From: Marinoscillum sp. MHG1-6
GTDB taxonomy: Bacteria > Bacteroidota > Bacteroidia > Cytophagales > Cyclobacteriaceae
DNA: 63,722 nt
Assembly (NCBI RefSeq): GCF_024714475.1
Contig: NZ_JAMZMI010000007.1
Coordinates: 127,498 to 191,219 of the forward strand
Direction: 5' to 3'
The notes below the pieces were generated by a model. It ran no database searches and was not told where the DNA came from. It worked only from the letters and a program-made list of their open reading frames with translations. Shown piece after piece: positions 59,215 to 63,722 of this stretch (positions within the stretch are counted from its first letter, which is position 1; every line of letters starts with the position of its first letter). The position numbers and the translations under genes were made by a program.

Positions 59215-59551
59215 TTTTTGTCGTCTTTCAAACAGTCCTATTTTTAGGGAAGCTTACAGCGTAGGGAACAACGTGGGGTGTGCAAGCCTGGCGGGCGTGA
59301 CTTTGAAGCCCATTAGCAAGCTAGCAGTATAATTTCCTTAAGTAGTGGCTTGTGTTAAAGTTTTTCCCAAGAGAGGGAGCCGGGGAGCTGGAGTGGGTCT
59401 GGCCTTGGTTTTGAAACCTCGTTGTTTCATTTCCTCAAAACCAACAGGGCTAGCGTTGGGAGGATTAAGCGCCAACTTTAGTTCAGACCTACTTGATGAG
59501 AAGCGGAAAGCCTCAGTGGCTAGATAAAAGATTAGCATAACCACCTCCAAG
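59215..59551. other. GC-richer intergenic stretch without a convincing gene
   Basis: About 340 nt between the IS remnant and attC-like site 1. It has a GGGC/GCCC hairpin near 59298-59320 and no clear family match on either strand. A possible short minus-strand frame is listed separately. Confidence 0.5.
59338..59538 (-). CDS. Doubtful 66-residue reading frame
   Basis: ATG at 59538 with a GGAGG motif about 8 nt upstream, unusual in a phylum that seldom uses Shine-Dalgarno sites. The protein is basic and Pro-rich (KARPTPAPRLPLLG) without a known domain. An overlapping plus-strand frame of 60 codons is also open, so it may be non-coding repeat DNA. Its position just after site 1 would suit a cassette gene. 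Confidence 0.25.
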   Translation of the reverse strand: MLIFYLATEAFRFSSSRSELKLALNPPNASPVGFEEMKQRGFKTKARPTPAPRLPLLGKTLTQATT

Positions 59552-59679
59552 ATAACGGTTTGGCTATGATTTCGGCGTGGAATCGTCCGAAGGACTGTTC
59601 CGCAGAGAAATCAGTTTAAATATAGGTTTTACCTTTGTTTTTTGCACCATCGCCACGCTGAATTATAGCCAGTGTTACC
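59552..59679 (-). repeat. attC-like imperfect palindrome, site 1
   Basis: Arms 59552-59580 and 59653-59679 pair when folded: both read TAAC, then TGGCTAT, ATT and GCGTGG, with small bulges (about 21 of 28 positions). A GTCC-GAA-GGAC hairpin lies between (59585-59595). It begins 11 nt past the stop of the PIG-L gene. Confidence 0.65.
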
Positions 59680-59690
59680 TACTTTTATTA

Positions 59691-60518
59691 TTATTCAAAA
59701 ATATCCTTAACGACTATATTGGAGCCGAAGAAAGGTCGAAAATATATTGTTTTTTCCGGTTGAACTATTAACGAAAAAACTTCTTCCTGTTCTTCCGTTG
59801 TAAATTGAGATTTATAACAACTTATTGCCTCTCTCACAACTTGTATATCCTTTTCGTCATAGGGTATTTGATAGGTCAAGTATTTCATTTGAGTCTTATG
59901 GAGATTTTCTGCAAAATAATTGGCTAAATCGGTTTTGAATTGATGCTCTGAAAGTGGATTTTCAGTTGGCCAACCAACATAAAGTAGTTGATTGGGAATA
60001 CTGTCCTTAGCTTGAAAGACTTCGGTAACAATATCGCTGACAATTCGATGGTCAGGATGTCCATATCCTCCATCTGCACCCCAAGTAATTACAACATCAG
60101 GTTGGTATTTTTTAAATAAACTGTCGATTTTATCATCTAGTGAATAAATGTTTTCCCTTAATGCTAATTCATCGTCTGCATAATTTAACAGAATAGGTGG
60201 ATTAATGCCAAGAGTTTTTGTTATACACATTGCTTCATCTTCCCGTACCTTGGTAAGGGAATCACCAACCGGTATTTGAGCATGTGGCGTCACCCCTTTA
60301 GAGCCGTCGGTTACAGTCACCAAATAAATAGTTACACCGTCTCTGGAATATTTTGACAGAATAGGCAAGATTGGACTTTCATCATCTGAATGGGAATAAA
60401 TTGCCATAATACTTTTTCCACTGCTTGATGATGAAGTAGATGCCTGTTTGTAAGTGTTCTCTTTGTTACATGAAATTACCATTAGAAAAATGCAAATAAA
60501 CGGTGCAAGCTTTTTCAT
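59691..60518 (-). CDS. PIG-L family deacetylase lipoprotein
   Basis: 275 residues with lipobox VISC (Cys17). The zinc-binding motifs of PIG-L/LmbE deacetylases are present: SHSDDE (about 42-47) and HPDHRIV (about 157). Such enzymes remove N-acetyl groups from sugar conjugates; the substrate is unknown. Clearly AT-richer than the genes to its left. Followed by site 1 and preceded by site 2. Confidence 0.85.
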   Translation of the reverse strand: MKKLAPFICIFLMVISCNKENTYKQASTSSSSSGKSIMAIYSHSDDESPILPILSKYSRDGVTIYLVTVTDGSKGVTPHAQIPVGDSLTKVREDEAMCITKTLGINPPILLNYADDELALRENIYSLDDKIDSLFKKYQPDVVITWGADGGYGHPDHRIVSDIVTEVFQAKDSIPNQLLYVGWPTENPLSEHQFKTDLANYFAENLHKTQMKYLTYQIPYDEKDIQVVREAISCYKSQFTTEEQEEVFSLIVQPEKTIYFRPFFGSNIVVKDIFE

Positions 60519-60820
60519 TTTGATTTAATTAATGGTTCATAATTTTTTAATTGTAAGTAACGGTTGGCATATGAAAAGAAGCCGGTTTAAACACGGACTT
60601 TTTGAGTTTAAACTGATTTTAAATTTATGAAAATCAGTTTATAGTAAGTACTTTACCCTCTATTTTTTATATACATTGTTGGCTGTTGTGCTTTCCAGTT
60701 GCCACTACAATATCCAGATTAGTCCAAAATACTTTTCTTTCGGGTCCGTAAGATGGTATCTTCATATGTTACTGGCAATTCTTACTCTATTTCTCAAATA
60801 TGGAATTGATTTAATTTCAA
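60519..60820. other. Intergenic region holding site 2
   Basis: 302 nt between the PIG-L and SMP-30-like genes. No gene is supported. It holds attC-like site 2 and the perfect 11-bp hairpin AAACTGATTTT / AAAATCAGTTT at 60610-60640. Confidence 0.55.
60557..60775 (-). repeat. attC-like imperfect palindrome, site 2
   Basis: Left arm GTAACGGTTGGCATATGAA (60557-60575) faces the complement of GTAACATATGAAGATACC (60755-60772 region), sharing GTAAC and ATATGAA with a 7-nt bulge. A second, weaker partner is GCCAACAATGTATAT at 60671-60684. Inside is the 11-bp hairpin at 60610-60640. Ends AAC/GTT as in site 1. The pairing is less clear than in sites 1 and 3. Confidence 0.45.
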
Positions 60821-61849
60821 TCATTTAAGTTTATATCTGTAAAGAACACTTGAACCTTTCGTAAATGGAATCTTTCCTGCTGTCCAATAAAGATATTCTC
60901 CCTTGTCATCAATTGCAGTATTAGAAGTAAAGTTAGGAGTTTGAATATGAGCTAAAAGAACTCCTCTTGGAGAAATAAACCAGACGCCCCCCCATCCTGC
61001 AGCCACTATTACGCCTTCCTTTGTAACTGCCATCCCATCCCATGCTAGCACGGTTGAAGGGATGGTATGTTTCCACATTTCTTGGAGATTAAAGAAGTTA
61101 GTTGATTTCACAATATCCCCTGCATCGTCTAATTCATAGCATAATAATCTTCCCGTTTCTGAATCTGAAACATATAAAAACTTATTATCAGGAGATACTC
61201 CAATTCCGTTAGGGGACTTTAATGAATCTATTAATACCTGTACATTATTGTTTTCGATTTTGTAAACTCCGTTAAAAGATAATTCTTTTAATTCATCCCA
61301 ATCCCCATTTGTTAATCCATAAACCGGATCTGTAAAATAGAGAATTCCATTAGAACCTAATGCAATGTCATTTGGGCTATTGAATTTTTTCCCTTCATAA
61401 CTTTTCACGAAGTCGATAATTTTCTTATTTGATTTGGGATTAATTATTTTGCCAATCTGCCTCATTGTGTAATTGGTTGATTGATAATTTCCCTGCATCA
61501 AGAGTAAATCTCTATTCCCATCAAGCAACAATCCATTTGCAAATCCCGATGGTTCAAGCCAAACTGAGAGGCCCGTCTTACTGTTCCAGAAATAAATCTT
61601 GTTTTCAGGTATATCAGAAAATAAAATACCGTTTAAGGCGTCAACCCAAACAGGTCCTTCTAGCCAAAATTTATCCGAAACTATTTTTTCGATTTTGTTT
61701 TTACTTGAAAAGAACTCTTCAAATTGATCTGAAAAAACCAGGAGTTCAGGAAATGTAATATTATCCTTTTGTATTATTTCATTGTTATTTTGAGCAGGAG
61801 CAATCCAGCTAAAGCCAAAGAATGTAAACAATAGTATTAAATATTTCAT
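60821..61849 (-). CDS. SMP-30/gluconolactonase-like secreted protein
   Basis: 342 residues with a signal peptide (cleavage near IAPAQ, about 20). A six-bladed propeller of the SMP-30/LRE type is suggested by EGPVWVDALNGILFSDIPENKIYFWN, KKFNSPNDIALGSNGILYFTD, and SPNGIGVSPDNKFLYVSD, with Glu, Asn and Asp positions that bind the metal in the family. Likely a lactonase for a sugar acid. AT-rich; ends 45 nt before site 2. ATG 61849. Confidence 0.87.
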   Translation of the reverse strand: MKYLILLFTFFGFSWIAPAQNNNEIIQKDNITFPELLVFSDQFEEFFSSKNKIEKIVSDKFWLEGPVWVDALNGILFSDIPENKIYFWNSKTGLSVWLEPSGFANGLLLDGNRDLLLMQGNYQSTNYTMRQIGKIINPKSNKKIIDFVKSYEGKKFNSPNDIALGSNGILYFTDPVYGLTNGDWDELKELSFNGVYKIENNNVQVLIDSLKSPNGIGVSPDNKFLYVSDSETGRLLCYELDDAGDIVKSTNFFNLQEMWKHTIPSTVLAWDGMAVTKEGVIVAAGWGGVWFISPRGVLLAHIQTPNFTSNTAIDDKGEYLYWTAGKIPFTKGSSVLYRYKLK

Positions 61850-61925
61850 AATTGATACTTTTAAATAAGTTTAGATGTTCCTGCTTTCTACAACTGCTAA
61901 TTCATTTTAGTACATCTGCATTACA

Positions 61926-62047
61926 TCAACGACCAAATAAAATGAGTATGCGCCACAGTTGCTAGAAGCATTGAGGTTTCTGTCTCGTATTGTCCTTTCA
62001 GAGGGCTCAGTTCGCATATTCATTTTAGTGCTTGTTGTGGCACGTTA
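61926..62047 (-). repeat. attC-like imperfect palindrome, site 3
   Basis: Arms 61926-61959 and 62013-62047 share TAAAATGA-TATGCG (13 of 14) and outer AACG with a few unpaired bases. The right arm ends GTTA, and this TAA on the minus strand is the stop codon of the serine hydrolase gene. Confidence 0.6.
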
Positions 62048-63574
62048 TTTAGTTTTTCGAAATTCGTATCGTCCATATTCTATGAAATCGGCAACTTTAA
62101 GCGACAGGCCAAGAACCTCATTATTGTCAATCTCAAAAGGTATTTCTTCTACACCAAATGTAGAATTGGAATAGGTACATAGGAAAGTATCTTTCTTTAG
62201 ATGCTCAAGCGTTGCGGTCAAATTCGGGTGGTTCGAAAATGTAATCATTAGTTGATTTTGTCTTCTCGAAATATCTATTGTACCATACACTTCATTGGAG
62301 TAATTACCGGAATAAGCATTCAATTGAAGAGTTGGATTATTTGATTCCTGAACTACGAGACGGAGTGAATCGATTCGGAGCTGATCTCTTTGTCTCCGAT
62401 CTTCAAAGCGGGCAAGGGAATTGGAACTATGGTTTTTAAAAGGTATCCCTAAAAAAGCGTCTCTAATTTCATTTGTTAGATCGTTGTAGAAATTGTTTTG
62501 ATCCGAATTTGTCAGAACTACAATTCCAAGTTGTAGTTCTGGGATTAGCATCATTTGCGTTAAAAATCCATCAACTGCTCCTCCATGAGAATACACGAGA
62601 GTACCATCTCTATCATTAATCATTAGCCCTAATCCGTATAAGTAAAAATGCGTAAACTGGTTGTCGCCCGGATCAAGCCGCAATATCGAAGCAGGGGTTT
62701 TAAGAGAGCGAACCGCCCGAGCAGGCAAAATTTGCTCAGAATTAATATTTCCATCATTCATGAGGCAATCTAACCATTTGAGTAGGTTAGGAACATTAGA
62801 GGCCATGCTTCCAGCTGGGGCTAAACTATTCATGTTAGTAATTGGAATTATTGAAATTTCCCCATTAACTATAGAATGTGGCATTGCTATATTTGGAGCG
62901 TTCCTAAATTCATAGTCCAGCATCATTGTTTGATTCATTTTCAACGGATTCAGAATACTGTCCTTTACAGTTTCTTCCCAACTGCGTCCAATTATTCTAG
63001 GAATTAATTCACCTGCTGTAACGAATGCTGCATTGCAATATCCCCATCTAGTTCGGAATGAATGAGGAGCTTCTAGAAGGCCCATTTTCTCAATAACTTG
63101 GGCTCGAGTTAGATTTGAGTTCCAGCATGTGAAATCTCCCTGATAGGTCTCAAATCCAATTCTATGTGAGAGTAGATCCGTAAGGTTAAGTTCTCTAGAG
63201 GTTAAAGTGTCTCTTAACCCAAATTCTGGCATCCATTTTTGAACCTTATCTTCTAAACTCAGTTGACCTGATTCAGCTAGAATTGCTAGGGACATTGCCG
63301 TAAAAGATTTGGTATTTGAACCAATCATGAAAAGTGTGTTTTCATCTACAGTTTCACTACCATCAATGCTCTTAACACCAAAACCTTTAGCATAAATTAA
63401 TTTTCCATCCTTCGCTATACCTACAGCCAGTCCTGGTATTCTCCATTCTTCTAGTCCTTTGTTGATGTAGCTTTCCAAGCTATCGGTGATGAAGCTCGGC
63501 AATTCAACTTCTTGAGCTTTTAGGAAGAGCGAAAACGAGATCAAACAAAAGAAAGTTAGCGGTATCTTTTTCAT
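62045..63574 (-). CDS. Serine hydrolase, class C beta-lactamase-like
   Basis: 509 residues, signal peptide (cleavage near LFLKAQ, about 21). The SxxK motif is SNTK in MIGSNTKSFTA, the YxN motif is YCN in WGYCNAAFV and the third motif is HGG in YSHGGAVDGF, so the fold is a penicillin-binding/class C beta-lactamase type. The remaining 130 or so C-terminal residues form a beta-rich domain seen in esterase/peptidase members. Substrate may be a peptide, ester or beta-lactam; AT-richer than the core. Its TAA stop is part of attC-like site 3. Confidence 0.87.
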   Translation of the reverse strand: MKKIPLTFFCLISFSLFLKAQEVELPSFITDSLESYINKGLEEWRIPGLAVGIAKDGKLIYAKGFGVKSIDGSETVDENTLFMIGSNTKSFTAMSLAILAESGQLSLEDKVQKWMPEFGLRDTLTSRELNLTDLLSHRIGFETYQGDFTCWNSNLTRAQVIEKMGLLEAPHSFRTRWGYCNAAFVTAGELIPRIIGRSWEETVKDSILNPLKMNQTMMLDYEFRNAPNIAMPHSIVNGEISIIPITNMNSLAPAGSMASNVPNLLKWLDCLMNDGNINSEQILPARAVRSLKTPASILRLDPGDNQFTHFYLYGLGLMINDRDGTLVYSHGGAVDGFLTQMMLIPELQLGIVVLTNSDQNNFYNDLTNEIRDAFLGIPFKNHSSNSLARFEDRRQRDQLRIDSLRLVVQESNNPTLQLNAYSGNYSNEVYGTIDISRRQNQLMITFSNHPNLTATLEHLKKDTFLCTYSNSTFGVEEIPFEIDNNEVLGLSLKVADFIEYGRYEFRKTK

Positions 63575-63722
63575 TGAGTGAATTTTATGTGCCCCAACCT
63601 TTAGCTTCCCTTCCTATAAATATTCCAAGAAACTGAATTTAATAACTTAAAGATAGGAAAGGCAGGTTTTGAACCAAGCGCTAACCAGGATTTGAGACCT
63701 ATTGGTCGATTTGGTACCTGCT

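Noticed and set aside
59552-62047. Classical integron attC sites
   Set aside because: Outer cores (GTTATC, GTTACT, GTTGAT on the gene strand) do not match GTTRRRY, and no integrase is in the window; called attC-like only.
63640-63722. Possible tRNA-like T-loop (GGTCTCAAATCC) on the minus strand
   Set aside because: No acceptor or anticodon stem can be built around it.

Overview
The window is chromosomal DNA of a Bacteroidota bacterium, most likely of the order Cytophagales (inference). The strongest markers are a 2373-residue SprA (the type IX secretion outer-membrane channel), several TAnnTTTG-type promoters, lipoproteins and outer-membrane proteins typical of the phylum, and conserved blocks such as ruvA-sprA-gcvH and folP-cdaA. 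No tRNA, rRNA, CRISPR array, phage or replication origin was seen.

Layout. 0-4.3 kb: methionine synthesis (metY-metX), a cytochrome c/sugar-dehydrogenase lipoprotein and a small lipoprotein. 4.3-10.8 kb: MATE exporter, Nudix hydrolase, RF3 (prfC), a pseudouridine synthase and the p-aminobenzoate pair pabB-pabC. 10.8-13.8 kb (minus): proS-nfeD-floA. 13.9-17.3 kb: a Ser/Gly-rich secreted protein, a FadL-like barrel and a Cys-rich lipoprotein. 17.3-19.4 kb (minus): a DUF1599 protein, a DoxX-type protein and aroK. 19.5-21.3 kb: folP-cdaA (folate; c-di-AMP). 21.7-28.6 kb: a compact, mostly overlapping run of enoyl-CoA hydratase, polysaccharide flippase, sugar nucleotidyltransferase, TPR protein, DUF4292 lipoprotein and an EnvC-like M23 protein. 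28.7-32.9 kb: tatA, gatA, a LysM lytic transglycosylase and a DUF4837 lipoprotein. 32.9-44.5 kb: maeB, ruvA, sprA, gcvH, a VanZ-like gene and tonB. 45-51.5 kb: a 950-residue membrane TPR protein, gatC, a histidine kinase and atpD-atpC. 51.9-58.9 kb: a DUF4382 lipoprotein, a YdeI-like protein, an acetyltransferase, divergent lemA and TPM-domain genes, an unknown secreted protein, a membrane protein with HELAH, and a sulfotransferase-like gene.

The right end (58.9-63.7 kb) looks different. It holds a broken IS3-type orfA, a GC-richer stretch without a convincing gene, then three AT-richer minus-strand genes: a PIG-L deacetylase lipoprotein, an SMP-30-like protein and a serine beta-lactamase-like hydrolase. 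Each is followed by an imperfect palindrome of about 120-220 nt whose outer ends read AAC...GTT. This resembles a gene-cassette array with attC-like sites, though the ends do not match the classical integron core. I consider it the most likely undescribed system here. A second unexplained signal is a pair of diverged intergenic repeats in opposite orientation (44.64-44.80 and 51.69-51.86 kb). Their differences fall mostly at third codon positions of a short shared reading frame.

Many genes overlap by 4-38 nt, and several coupled genes start with TTG or GTG. I chose starts from signal peptides, overlaps, promoters and family N-termini, and noted alternatives. Functional names rest on motifs seen in the sequence and on recall of families; no database search was possible.
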